The notes under the pieces were generated by a model. It did no database searches. It was not told where the DNA came from and saw only the letters and a list, made by a program, of their open reading frames with translations. Of a stretch of DNA of 64,000 nucleotides, positions 36,704 through 43,451 are shown in pieces. Positions within the stretch are counted from its first letter, which is position 1. Each line of letters starts with the position of its first letter. The DNA comes from a virus. The DNA lies in IMG/VR virus record IMGVR_UViG_3300033149_001989, positions 1-64,000 of that record, one strand, 5' to 3'. The position numbers were made by a program, and so were the translations under genes.

Positions 36704-37423
36704 TTAAACCACTCCTTTAACTAGTCTATTCATGCCTCTAAAAGCACCATTTGGTGTTATTAGATTTGATAAACCAGAAGCACGTACAGTAACCCAAGTA
36801 GCTCCATGTATAGTGCCGTCATTATCATTTTCCGTTGCATCGTAAGCGGTTGCTCCTGAGCCTTCGTCAAGATACCACAAGCCAACCGTGTGCTCATCAA
36901 GAGGGAATGGCCTTCCTTTACCACCATTCCAGTTAGCCGTTATTTCTTCTTGAGTCCTAGCTTTGTTGGAGATGCGAACTTGCGCTATAATACCAGTAAA
37001 AGACCCCCCTCCTGTTCCTGCTAAGTTATCACCAATATAGCATTTTCCATCGTTAGTATTGATGGCAATTGACTGATTGTCCTCGTTTGTGCTGTTGACA
37101 TAAAGGATTGTTACTCCCTCACTATGGACAAAGGCAAAGTAATACTCGTTTCCGTAGGAGACATAGTAATTAAATGTTACTATCGGACTGGAATATGCTG
37201 AATGGAAGGGCTGGCTACTACTTCTGATACCTACTCCTGACTGCTTTCCTGCTGAATTGTTGCCAATACTAGCTATGTATCCGTAAGATTTTTCCTGTTG
37301 TTTTGGTAAATAGACCCAAGCCTCAATGGTGTGGTCTCCACTTCCCACATTGAAGACCTCGTCATTGCCACAATTCACATAATCATTATCTCCATCGAAG
37401 CTGAGAGCAAATTCTGTAACCAT
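36704..37423 (-). CDS. LamG/concanavalin A-like lectin domain protein
   Basis: A 239-residue protein. Residues about 5-195 form a LamG-type jelly-roll: FALSFDGDNDYVNCGND at the start, IEAWVYLPKQ, GIIAQVRISNKARTQEEI and LWYLDEGSGATAYDATENDN at the end. Such domains bind glycans and are common in phage tail or head fibres and decorations. It sits with a small structural-type gene between dUTPase genes and nrdJ. It may be a virion adhesin or head decoration that binds host polysaccharide. No signal peptide. Confidence 0.8.
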   Translation of the reverse strand: MVTEFALSFDGDNDYVNCGNDEVFNVGSGDHTIEAWVYLPKQQEKSYGYIASIGNNSAGKQSGVGIRSSSQPFHSAYSSPIVTFNYYVSYGNEYYFAFVHSEGVTILYVNSTNEDNQSIAINTNDGKCYIGDNLAGTGGGSFTGIIAQVRISNKARTQEEITANWNGGKGRPFPLDEHTVGLWYLDEGSGATAYDATENDNDGTIHGATWVTVRASGLSNLITPNGAFRGMNRLVKGVV

Positions 37424-37425
37424 TA

Positions 37426-37857
37426 TTAAACACCCTCAGTTACTAATAGTGTCATTCCCCCGCTTGCACAAATCCCCGCTATCGCTGCTGTACTAAGATT
37501 ACCTAATTTTGAACTCATTTCGTAACTTCCACCACTGGCAGGAATTCTTATTCCTGTGTTAACAGCAGCAGTGCCACCAATATTAATATAGATTTCCTCT
37601 GACGAATCATTAATCAAACAAAGATACTTTCTATTTGTATTTGCTGCTATAACTAGTGTTGAAGAAGCACCAATCTCTGGTGCTGTATGAGTCATGGTAA
37701 CTGTAGAATCAACAACAATATTACCATCAGAGTCAACCTTAACTACTTGATACTCATCGTCACCAACCTGGCCGACAAGCAGCGTTACCTTGCAGTTATC
37801 GTTAAAACTGAGTTCTTTTATTAAATCTCCTAATTGCGCTAATGTATATGTTGCCAT
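37426..37857 (-). CDS. Small structural-type beta protein
   Basis: A 143-residue protein rich in Thr, Val, Gly and Ser with strand-turn patterns such as YICLINDSSEEIYINIG-like segments near residues 78-95. The style is that of phage decoration or fibre base proteins. It is two bases from the LamG gene and probably cooperates with it. I do not recognise a named family. Confidence 0.6.
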   Translation of the reverse strand: MATYTLAQLGDLIKELSFNDNCKVTLLVGQVGDDEYQVVKVDSDGNIVVDSTVTMTHTAPEIGASSTLVIAANTNRKYLCLINDSSEEIYINIGGTAAVNTGIRIPASGGSYEMSSKLGNLSTAAIAGICASGGMTLLVTEGV

Positions 37858-37864
37858 AATTTAA

Positions 37865-38335
37865 CTACCTCTTATCATGTACTCCCTCACCGTTCCAATA
37901 CTTATTCCAATGAACAAGCACCTCTACAGCACTATCAAAATCGGGGACAATGCGAGTAGCATAATACTCTAACCACCCACCAACATGGTTTTTGGCAATA
38001 ACAAGAGTTGGTTTAGGACAAATCCAAGTGGCATAATAAAACTCGCCAGCGGTCCCCCAACTGGCATCATCACCAGTTAACACAACTACAGCATCAACGT
38101 TACGAACATCATTTAAATCACGATTAATACACTCTTGAATTGTTAACCCATTCTTAAATACGCTATTATCAATCGTCTTACAACTAGTTAAATGCTGCTT
38201 ACCACGCATTGGGTTCCGACATTTAATACCAACCGCATTAAGTTTATCCGTAAGTATGTCTCTTTCTCTTATTGCCTCTTTATAACTTAAGTTGGCAACA
38301 CGACCAGAAAGATAGACTTCGTATTCCTTTTCCAT
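37865..38335 (-). CDS. Nucleoside 2-deoxyribosyltransferase-like protein
   Basis: A 156-residue protein. It begins with a strand ending YEVYLSGRVANLSYKEAIRE and continues with DAVVVLTGDDASWGTAGEFY near residue 100, the pattern of the nucleoside 2-deoxyribosyltransferase-like superfamily (Rossmann-like, with a catalytic Glu in the second motif). It could act on phage nucleotides or a modified base. I start at ATG 38335, preceded by AGGAGGAAAGGG. It follows dut by ten bases, so both belong to a nucleotide metabolism block. Confidence 0.72.
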   Translation of the reverse strand: MEKEYEVYLSGRVANLSYKEAIRERDILTDKLNAVGIKCRNPMRGKQHLTSCKTIDNSVFKNGLTIQECINRDLNDVRNVDAVVVLTGDDASWGTAGEFYYATWICPKPTLVIAKNHVGGWLEYYATRIVPDFDSAVEVLVHWNKYWNGEGVHDKR

Positions 38336-38345
38336 CCCTTTCCTC

Positions 38346-38777
38346 CTATTTTCCTGTAGAACCAAAACCTCCAGCACCACGCTCAGTAGTAGATAATTTA
38401 GTTACCACCTTAAACCCTGTAGGTTCGTTCCGCACTAATCTACATTGTGCAATTCGATGACCAACCTCAAAAATCTCGTGGTTATTCATACAAACACCGT
38501 AGAGTAGTACCATAATTTCACCACGATAATCAGCATCAATAATCCCAGGTGAATTTAAAACTACAATACCTTTGGATGCCATACCACTCCTTGGATATAT
38601 CTCAACGTGATACCCTTTTGGAATCTCAAAGATAAGCCCAGTCCCAGCCTTCTTGAAATAACCATTATAAAGAACAAATCGTTCACACGTATGCAAATCG
38701 AAACACGCCGCATCTTTGGTAGATATTTTCGGTATAATTGCTTTAGAGTTTACCCTTTTTACATTTATAATAGCCAT
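38346..38777 (-). CDS. dut: dUTP diphosphatase
   Basis: A 143-residue trimeric-type dUTPase with all five motifs in order: DAACFDLHT, PRSGMASKG, GIIDADYRGE, GHRIAQC and the Gly-rich C-terminal RGAGGFGSTGK. It hydrolyses dUTP to dUMP, protecting phage DNA from uracil and giving dTMP precursor. Its start codon overlaps the ClpP-like gene stop. Length matches the family. Confidence 0.95.
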   Translation of the reverse strand: MAIINVKRVNSKAIIPKISTKDAACFDLHTCERFVLYNGYFKKAGTGLIFEIPKGYHVEIYPRSGMASKGIVVLNSPGIIDADYRGEIMVLLYGVCMNNHEIFEVGHRIAQCRLVRNEPTGFKVVTKLSTTERGAGGFGSTGK

Positions 38778-39352
38778 TATTCCTCTATCCTATCTACTAG
38801 TCCCATTTCTAAGCATTCTTCACTCTGGTACCACTGAGGAGTATTATCTCTAAGAACTTCATACCAAAAATTAGGATTGCTCCACTGAGTACCGTCCTTA
38901 CATCTCATCGCCATCAAATTAGCAAACTGCTCGTGCCAGTATTCTAACAATTTCCGCTCGGCATCCATATTTTTCATGTCACCAGTAAAACCTGTAGTAA
39001 CTCCGTGAGCCATCTGGACACACAACCGCCCCATCGTCCTCTCGTCACAACACTGCAAAATAAAAAAAGCCATAGAGCAAGCCTGACCGTGAACTTGTCC
39101 AATAACTCTTATACCACGACGTTGTGCTATCCTGATTCCCCTGATTATAGACAATCCAGAAAAAATGTTACCGCCTGGCGAAGCAATAATAATTACAATT
39201 GGTTTCTCAGAATTGCTCAGAAGAATCATATGAATATCTTCAATAAACTGAGCCGCAGTCCCAGACTCTATCTCACCACTTAATAAAATTATCCTTTTGT
39301 CCCTTAATTGTCGTCTTTCGTATTCCGCAATAACGATAACATCTTCACACAT
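38777..39352 (-). CDS. ClpP-type serine protease
   Basis: A 191-residue ClpP homologue. It has VIIIASPGGNIFSGLSII, the nucleophile region GQVHGQACSMAFF (Ser93) and RLCVQMAHG (His116). A likely catalytic Asp lies in the LRDN segment near the C-terminus. I start at ATG 39352, which has CGGAG upstream and overlaps the previous gene by eight bases; an earlier ATG at 39406 lacks a ribosome site. It may process head proteins or adjust host proteolysis. No Clp ATPase gene is visible, so it would need a host partner or act alone. Confidence 0.9.
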   Translation of the reverse strand: MCEDVIVIAEYERRQLRDKRIILLSGEIESGTAAQFIEDIHMILLSNSEKPIVIIIASPGGNIFSGLSIIRGIRIAQRRGIRVIGQVHGQACSMAFFILQCCDERTMGRLCVQMAHGVTTGFTGDMKNMDAERKLLEYWHEQFANLMAMRCKDGTQWSNPNFWYEVLRDNTPQWYQSEECLEMGLVDRIEE

Positions 39353-39494
39353 CAAGCCACTCCGTCTTTTCCAAAATATCTTTTGCAATTTTTTTGTCTC
39401 GCTCATTCATTTGCGAATAAACTGCTTTTATAACTCTACGAATAAGTTCCTGCTCGTAATAGGAAAACCCAGGGGCTGTTAACTTAGCCGTCAT
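39345..39494 (-). CDS. Small charged protein, first gene of the late operon
   Basis: A 49-residue helical protein starting MTAKLTAPGFSYYEQELI. I choose the ATG at 39494, with AGAAGG upstream, because the earlier ATG at 39530 overlaps the -10 box of a consensus promoter and would lie before the transcript start. It ends in an overlap with the ClpP gene. Function unknown. Confidence 0.5.
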   Translation of the reverse strand: MTAKLTAPGFSYYEQELIRRVIKAVYSQMNERDKKIAKDILEKTEWLDV

Positions 39495-39528
39495 ATCCCG
39501 AAGCCTTCTTAAACTTTCCTCTAACTTC

Positions 39529-39557
39529 ATTGTAACACACCAACACCGACTTGTCAA
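39529..39557 (-). promoter_or_regulatory. Consensus sigma70-type promoter for the late operon
   Basis: TTGACA, 17 bases, TACAAT on the minus strand, in the gap between two small genes. The expected transcript start is near 39522, ahead of a ribosome site and the ATG at 39494. It is the clearest promoter upstream of the ClpP-dut-nrdJ-terminase-structural gene run. Confidence 0.75.
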
Positions 39558-39559
39558 GC

Positions 39560-39823
39560 CTACCTGTTACGACAGCGACTACAAGTTCGGAAAATATCAT
39601 CAAGGTCTCTTCCTGATATTTTAGTTACTATTTCGGCATACCTGGGAAACTTACCCACCATATATTCTCTCTTCTTGGGGTCCGCCATATCAGCAATGTG
39701 AAGACAACACCACATACAAATTTGCTTTGTCAGTACTGGGCAAGTAAATAAAATACCCGCATAACCTGATTTTGTCATTTTTGCATGTTCTTCTTTTAAT
39801 TCATTTGCTAAAGCGCACTTCAT
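39560..39823 (-). CDS. Small cysteine-containing protein, unknown
   Basis: An 87-residue protein with ICMWCCLHIADMA in the middle and RTCSRCRNR at the end, which suggests metal binding. Overlaps the gene before it by four bases. I do not recognise it, but its Cys content matches many small genes in this region. Confidence 0.55.
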   Translation of the reverse strand: MKCALANELKEEHAKMTKSGYAGILFTCPVLTKQICMWCCLHIADMADPKKREYMVGKFPRYAEIVTKISGRDLDDIFRTCSRCRNR

Positions 39824-40032
39824 TTTTTCCTATCCCTCCTATGAAAATAATTATAGAGGTCAATTTCTATGTTTGTCAAATTATTAAACAGTGTAAACAA
39901 TTCCGAAACAATAGCAAACCTGGCAACCCTATTTGTTCTAGCATCAGAACCAAGTAACTCAAGATTATCTATAATGGTTTGCATCCTATCCTTCTCTATA
40001 TTAAGAGCCTTTATCAATTTTCTTAGTTGCAT
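39820..40032 (-). CDS. Small helical protein, unknown
   Basis: A 70-residue helical protein, started at ATG 40032 with GGAGTTGTGGGTTCG upstream. No motif recognised. It is preceded by an AT-rich region with an inverted repeat, which may control it. Confidence 0.5.
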   Translation of the reverse strand: MQLRKLIKALNIEKDRMQTIIDNLELLGSDARTNRVARFAIVSELFTLFNNLTNIEIDLYNYFHRRDRKK

Positions 40033-40050
40033 CGAACCCACAACTCCGAT

Positions 40051-40105
40051 GTACAAAGTACGTACTATTATCAATTAATAATATATTATATAGTACTTAT
40101 TGTAC
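40051..40105. repeat. Imperfect inverted repeat flanking an AT-rich core
   Basis: GTACAAAGTAC (40051-40061) and GTACTTATTGTAC (40093-40105) are imperfect inverted repeats about 31 bases apart. The core is almost only A and T, and the left arm also contains the palindrome AGTACGTACT. It lies between genes and may be an operator or a long hairpin. Confidence 0.45.
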
Positions 40106-40134
40106 ATAAATTTTGGTATCTCATTTTTGGTGTT

Positions 40135-40725
40135 TTATACACGAGGTTTCCTAACAGAATTTCCTAACACCTTCTTTTTTGACACAGTTTTATCCATCTC
40201 TCTTTTTAAATGCTCAACATCGGAATCTGTGTACAAAATAAGTTTACCGCAGCGTTTACCTTTATTCAAATCCATTGGCAAATCCAGATGAGTTCCCCTG
40301 AACTTGTGCCGTCCATTTTTTATTTCACGCCAGTATTTACCACTCTCTGTATTTACAAATGCATGAATATTGAATTTGAACCCTCGGTAATAAATAACAT
40401 AATCTACCCCGCAAATATCAATTTTTTCGTCATACAAAACCTTCTTGAAATGTTTTCTAAGGATATATCCTAAATGATATTCCCGAACATATGACAAATA
40501 AGCTCTTTTTAATCTTGAGGTCAATCCTTTTAATTTTATTTTGGGATAAGTAGATTTGAACTCGTTTATAAATTCTTCTTGGGTTGGTGGAATTTCATCT
40601 TTAATTAAATTTCTAAATGTTGTTAACATAAAAGGAAGGGATTTATTTTCTACCTCAGACCCACGAAATTTCGGCTTGCTTATCTTGTACTTTGAAAGGA
40701 CAACCTCTAATTCCTCGATGTCCAT
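40135..40725 (-). CDS. Putative TaqI-like restriction endonuclease-fold protein
   Basis: A 196-residue protein. Its C-terminal half has DICGVDYVIYYRGFKFNIHA, YWREIKNGRHKF, a DLPMDLN segment and LILYTDSDVEHLKREM. This is the style of the TaqI-type endonuclease C-terminal region, with a D-x(n)-K-type core, seen in some phage proteins. I start at ATG 40725 (CGGAGAAAGTT upstream). Its assignment is tentative. It could be a stand-alone nuclease or an effector without activity. Confidence 0.5.
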   Translation of the reverse strand: MDIEELEVVLSKYKISKPKFRGSEVENKSLPFMLTTFRNLIKDEIPPTQEEFINEFKSTYPKIKLKGLTSRLKRAYLSYVREYHLGYILRKHFKKVLYDEKIDICGVDYVIYYRGFKFNIHAFVNTESGKYWREIKNGRHKFRGTHLDLPMDLNKGKRCGKLILYTDSDVEHLKREMDKTVSKKKVLGNSVRKPRV

Positions 40726-41005
40726 AACTTTCTCCGATAGGCACAAAAAACCCGCAAGTAAACTGTCTTTGTTTACTAGGGTCACCTTCATCTTCTTCTG
40801 GATAACCTTTAGTGACACCTCTTGTGTCACAGTCATCGCATTTCCAAACTGACCTGTTAGAAGCAATGTGTGTGTATAGGTATCTCATCGGTTTCTTACA
40901 AACAGGACATCTCGGAACATTGCTAAATCTAATTGCTTTATTTTCCACTGGTCCCTTATGGGCGGTATCATTCTTGTTTTTTGGCCTTTTCTTTATATAA
41001 ATCAT
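40655..41005 (-). CDS. Zinc-ribbon protein, unknown
   Basis: A 116-residue protein with PRCPVCKKPMRYLY and WKCDDCDTRG (a four-Cys zinc ribbon) and later QFTCGFFVPIGESYG and GCPFK. It may contain two metal sites. Its 3' end overlaps the following gene by about 70 bases in another frame, which is long but consistent with clear starts for both. Function unknown. Confidence 0.6.
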   Translation of the reverse strand: MIYIKKRPKNKNDTAHKGPVENKAIRFSNVPRCPVCKKPMRYLYTHIASNRSVWKCDDCDTRGVTKGYPEEDEGDPSKQRQFTCGFFVPIGESYGHRGIRGCPFKVQDKQAEISWV

Positions 41006-41153
41006 CCCGCTGCTCAGGCGTTAGTTTCCTGAATGCTTCGAAACAATTATTTTTGGTAAAACACGAAAATCTAAATAGGCACTTGTTGCACAGATTCGTG
41101 CCGAGAAAAGGTTGGTCTCCCCTTAGTAATGCTGCGTTGTTCATTTGAACCAT
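40968..41153 (-). CDS. Small protein with the C-x2-C-x5-C motif
   Basis: A 61-residue protein with LCNKCLFRFSCFTKN (about 21-35), one of the recurring Cys motifs of this genome. The rest is helical and charged. It overlaps genes at both ends. Function unknown. Confidence 0.6.
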   Translation of the reverse strand: MVQMNNAALLRGDQPFLGTNLCNKCLFRFSCFTKNNCFEAFRKLTPEQRDDLYKEKAKKQE

Positions 41154-41352
41154 TCCTTAATCGCCAACGTTTCTCCCTTAGCGTCTTAACTCTTTTATTA
41201 ATACCCTCTGCGGGAAAGGTAATTACTAAATCGCCATTTGACGTATAACATTTATATCTCAAAGCGCACCCATCACAATTAGTACAGTCGCACCAGAAAG
41301 AATCGTATTGTTTACCATTTGTATCTCGGATGAGTATTTGTCTACACTTCAT
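41071..41352 (-). CDS. Small protein with the C-x2-C-x5-C motif
   Basis: A 93-residue protein. Residues about 20-40 contain CDCTNCDGCALRYKCYTSNG, the shared Cys motif with one or two extra Cys before it. The C-terminal half is Arg-rich. I start at ATG 41352, which begins inside the end of the upstream gene. Function unknown; metal or Fe-S binding is plausible. Confidence 0.6.
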   Translation of the reverse strand: MKCRQILIRDTNGKQYDSFWCDCTNCDGCALRYKCYTSNGDLVITFPAEGINKRVKTLREKRWRLRNGSNEQRSITKGRPTFSRHESVQQVPI

Positions 41353-41813
41353 TGGTTTCTGTGTCGGCAGCACTCACTAACATCAATAAATGGAATCTCG
41401 TCAACTAAACCATTATATCCGTGAATAAGTTCTTGTAATTGGTCTTCATTCATATTCGATAATTCAGCAGAATCAATCATATGTATAATATTATCACGCA
41501 ATTCCCTGGCTTCTAAATAAATCTGATGAATACGGGTATCTTTCCAAGGTGCTATATCATTTAATAGTTTTTCTTGGTAAGATTTAATATCATTTATTTT
41601 ACCCTCATCGAATAAGGATACCGCAACGTTATGTGCCCACCTATTATCATTAAATCTACTTGATTGTGCAGGATAGTGTAGTAGCGTTGTCTCTTCAACA
41701 AATTTTACTTTGTGGCGACGGTGCATATTGCTTATCGCTTGAAACGTAGCGTAGGTACGTCTCTTCAATACAGAGTCAGGTCTACCGAATAATTTCATTG
41801 TTTTCCTTTTCAT
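41349..41813 (-). CDS. Helical protein of unknown function
   Basis: A 154-residue basic-then-acidic helical protein, ending SECCRHRNQ. The ATG at 41813 has AGGAGATATA upstream. It lies right after the tmRNA gene in the direction of transcription. No motif is recognised. Confidence 0.6.
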   Translation of the reverse strand: MKRKTMKLFGRPDSVLKRRTYATFQAISNMHRRHKVKFVEETTLLHYPAQSSRFNDNRWAHNVAVSLFDEGKINDIKSYQEKLLNDIAPWKDTRIHQIYLEARELRDNIIHMIDSAELSNMNEDQLQELIHGYNGLVDEIPFIDVSECCRHRNQ

Positions 41814-41824
41814 TATATCTCCTG

Positions 41825-42164
41825 TGGAGGTGGGGAAGGGTCGAACTTCCCGTCCAATATGTCTCCCATTATAATTTCTACAGGTTTAGTTACTTTTTCA
41901 ATTTTCGAAAGGTTTTAGAAAGCAACATCTAAAACTCTCTAGCTTAATTATTTTTACAGTCTTATTAAGCAGCGACTGGTTCTGCTGAGAAACTTTCTTC
42001 TATAACAGCCTCAGCGTCACCGTTGTAGAAGAGTAGCCCTTCATCGAGAACTACGATAAGTACTGATTTCTCAGTTATTTTTTGTGGGCTGTTTTTAATC
42101 TGTTCCCACCTAAGATTACCTGCTTATATAATAAGCCAACACATTGTCGAATCCATGCACCCCC
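41825..42164 (-). ncRNA. ssrA: Phage-encoded tmRNA (transfer-messenger RNA)
   Basis: The 5' end GGGGGTG (42164-42158) pairs with CACCTCC at 41832-41826 (one G-U), giving a 7-bp acceptor stem and discriminator A at 41825. The conserved tmRNA sequence GGATTCGAC follows at 42154-42146. The 3' end has the T-arm GGAAG-TTCGACC-CTTCC, preceded by GGAC. A long-range helix 2 is supported: CAATGTGT (42146-42139) with ACATATTG (41862-41855), 8 bp with one G-U. An internal frame ends Ser-Ala-Glu-Pro-Val-Ala-Ala then TAATAA (41962-41967), the usual form of a degradation tag. CCA is not encoded. It lies between phage genes. It would rescue stalled ribosomes together with SmpB, which is not seen here. Confidence 0.9.
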
Positions 42165-42187
42165 GTGTTATCTATGCTCTGCTAAGG

Positions 42188-42217
42188 TATCCCGAACTAT
42201 TTTAAAATAACGGGATA
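42188..42217. repeat. 30-bp dyad upstream of the tmRNA gene
   Basis: TATCCCG and CGGGATA flank the near-palindrome CTATTTTAAAATA. It lies 24 bases before the tmRNA 5' end and after the previous gene. It may be a terminator hairpin, an operator or a processing site for the precursor RNA. Confidence 0.5.
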
Positions 42218-42311
42218 GGACATTTCTGCATTTCTTATTTCAAAAATATTTTTATTTTTACCCCTATATATACTATATCAGTTTTATCCGACTTTGACCA
42301 GTTTAAACTAG

Positions 42312-42719
42312 TCATAAATTAACAAATTTCTTTTGTTTCGTGCTTTTTTCTCGCCAAACGTTTATCAAGTCTATGTCATCTGGTTTTAAACTAAAGATAA
42401 AGTCGAAAAGTAACATATCAAATTCGTTTGAGACATAAATGTCGGGCAAAGCAAGTACATCTGTCCCGACATCCAGCACGGGTTCCTTACTTTCAGGACC
42501 ATCAATGTAAATACCTATACAATTCTTTCTAATGACTATTTCAGCCTTAAATTGATAGTTTTTTTGTAATGGCTCAATTGGAATTGGTAAGAACATCTCA
42601 CCACTCCAGGGAAGACGTTTTAGAGTACGTTGAGCTATTGTTACTTCGTTAAGTAATTTATCATCAATGGTTAATTTATAGGGTTCACCAAAAACCCCAC
42701 ACACAAATAATGTTTTCAT
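42312..42719 (-). CDS. Unknown soluble protein
   Basis: A 135-residue protein of mixed strand and helix character with no recognised motif. Its ATG overlaps the stop of the Cys-motif gene before it (ATGA), so both are co-translated. A near-palindrome, GACCAGTTTAAACTAGTC (42294-42311), lies immediately after the stop and may be part of the transcript end. Confidence 0.6.
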   Translation of the reverse strand: MKTLFVCGVFGEPYKLTIDDKLLNEVTIAQRTLKRLPWSGEMFLPIPIEPLQKNYQFKAEIVIRKNCIGIYIDGPESKEPVLDVGTDVLALPDIYVSNEFDMLLFDFIFSLKPDDIDLINVWREKSTKQKKFVNL

Positions 42720-42913
42720 TTTCTTCTAGCCTTCTCAACTATAATACCGATGTCACCAATCTTCTTACATTTAAACCACTCTCTAGCTGTGACAAATATG
42801 TATTTGTCACGACACGTCATACACCGAAAACGAAGCAAGCAAGAGGCACACTCACCGTGACACCAAGAATAACTGATGTATTTATCATCTTCAGTAACTA
42901 ATCTTCTAATCAT
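42716..42913 (-). CDS. Small protein with the C-x2-C-x5-C motif
   Basis: A 65-residue protein with CHGECASCLLRFRCMTCRDK, the shared Cys motif with an upstream Cys-x3-Cys extension and one Cys after. A consensus promoter ends about 12 bases before its ATG, so its mRNA leader is only a few bases, containing GGGAAG. Function unknown. Confidence 0.65.
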   Translation of the reverse strand: MIRRLVTEDDKYISYSWCHGECASCLLRFRCMTCRDKYIFVTAREWFKCKKIGDIGIIVEKARRK

Positions 42914-42925
42914 CTTCCCATTATA

Positions 42926-42954
42926 ATTATATCATACGAAGGCAAAGTTGTCAA
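42926..42954 (-). promoter_or_regulatory. Consensus sigma70-type promoter
   Basis: TTGACA, 17 bases, TATAAT on the minus strand: a perfect match in both hexamers and spacing. It drives the Cys-motif gene at 42716-42913 and probably the tmRNA operon. Confidence 0.85.
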
Positions 42955-43028
42955 GCCTTAAACGTAGGTTTTTATATATAAGTGCCGACATTACGGAACG
43001 AAGTTTGAAAAAATTTTTATAATTTTGG

Positions 43029-43052
43029 GAATGGGACGGCAAGTTTAAAAAT
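43029..43052. repeat. 24-bp dispersed repeat, copy 1
   Basis: GAATGGGACGGCAAGTTTAA followed by AAAT. It recurs at 47901-47925 with one extra A. Both copies are intergenic and end close to the same relative position in AT-rich DNA. Confidence 0.6.
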
Positions 43053-43093
43053 TGTTCTTATTGCGTGAGATGACCACAACAACGTGAAGATGT

Positions 43094-43130
43094 GCCACCC
43101 GCCCTATTTTTTAACGCTGGGGCGGGCGGC
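43094..43130 (-). terminator. Strong GC-rich hairpin
   Basis: GCCACCCGCCC and GGGCGGGCGGC form an 11-bp stem with one mismatch around a 15-base loop, just downstream of the small gene ending at 43135. It is by far the most GC-rich element nearby. It probably ends or stabilises the transcript, although it has no T-run after it. Confidence 0.55.
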
Positions 43131-43134
43131 TATC

Positions 43135-43266
43135 TCAGTTCCAAGTATCATATAAGTCTTTACCGTCAATACGTAGGTAAAGATTTAAGGTGTCAACGTA
43201 ATAGGTATGCTGTTTTGTGATTAAGTCACAAAGTAATGTTAGGTAATCAAAAGTAGACAAAAACAT
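43135..43266 (-). CDS. Tiny protein (43 residues), unknown
   Basis: A 43-residue frame from ATG 43266, with GGGGGTGATTT upstream, starting MFLSTFDYLTLLCDLITKQH. It begins four bases after the stop of the previous small gene and ends just before a strong hairpin. These features support real translation. Function unknown. Confidence 0.5.
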   Translation of the reverse strand: MFLSTFDYLTLLCDLITKQHTYYVDTLNLYLRIDGKDLYDTWN

Positions 43267-43269
43267 AAA

Positions 43270-43380
43270 TCACCCCCGTTTTTTGGTTTTACTTTGTCGC
43301 ATAGCATTTAAATCCTCTACTTGCTTTTTGTGAATTATACAAGTATTGCAATTCTTGTGTTTGCAATCTAAACAAGACAT
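43270..43380 (-). CDS. Tiny Cys-rich protein (36 residues)
   Basis: A 36-residue frame starting MSCLDCKHKNCNTCIIHKKQ at ATG 43380, with GAGAGGTGCTTT upstream. Four Cys and two His in 18 residues suggest a metal-binding micro-domain. It is related in spirit, not in exact spacing, to the recurring Cys motif. Function unknown. Confidence 0.6.
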   Translation of the reverse strand: MSCLDCKHKNCNTCIIHKKQVEDLNAMRQSKTKKRG

Positions 43381-43402
43381 AAAGCACCTCTCATTTTTTA
43401 TT

Positions 43403-43433
43403 GCTAGTTTCATTTTATAGTCTCGAAACTAGC
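43403..43433 (-). terminator. Hairpin after the 208-residue gene
   Basis: GCTAGTTTC and GAAACTAGC form a perfect 9-bp stem with a 13-base loop, starting 18 bases beyond the stop at 43452. It has an A-rich rather than T-rich tail on the minus strand, so it is a possible transcript end or pause site. Confidence 0.45.
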
Positions 43434-43451
43434 AAACTGTGACTATAGAGG

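Noticed and set aside
41836-41858. T-arm-like sequence suggesting an ordinary tRNA
   Set aside because: No matching acceptor stem, D-arm or anticodon arm lies within 90 bases. The partner 5' end with GGATTCGAC is about 340 bases away, which fits tmRNA.
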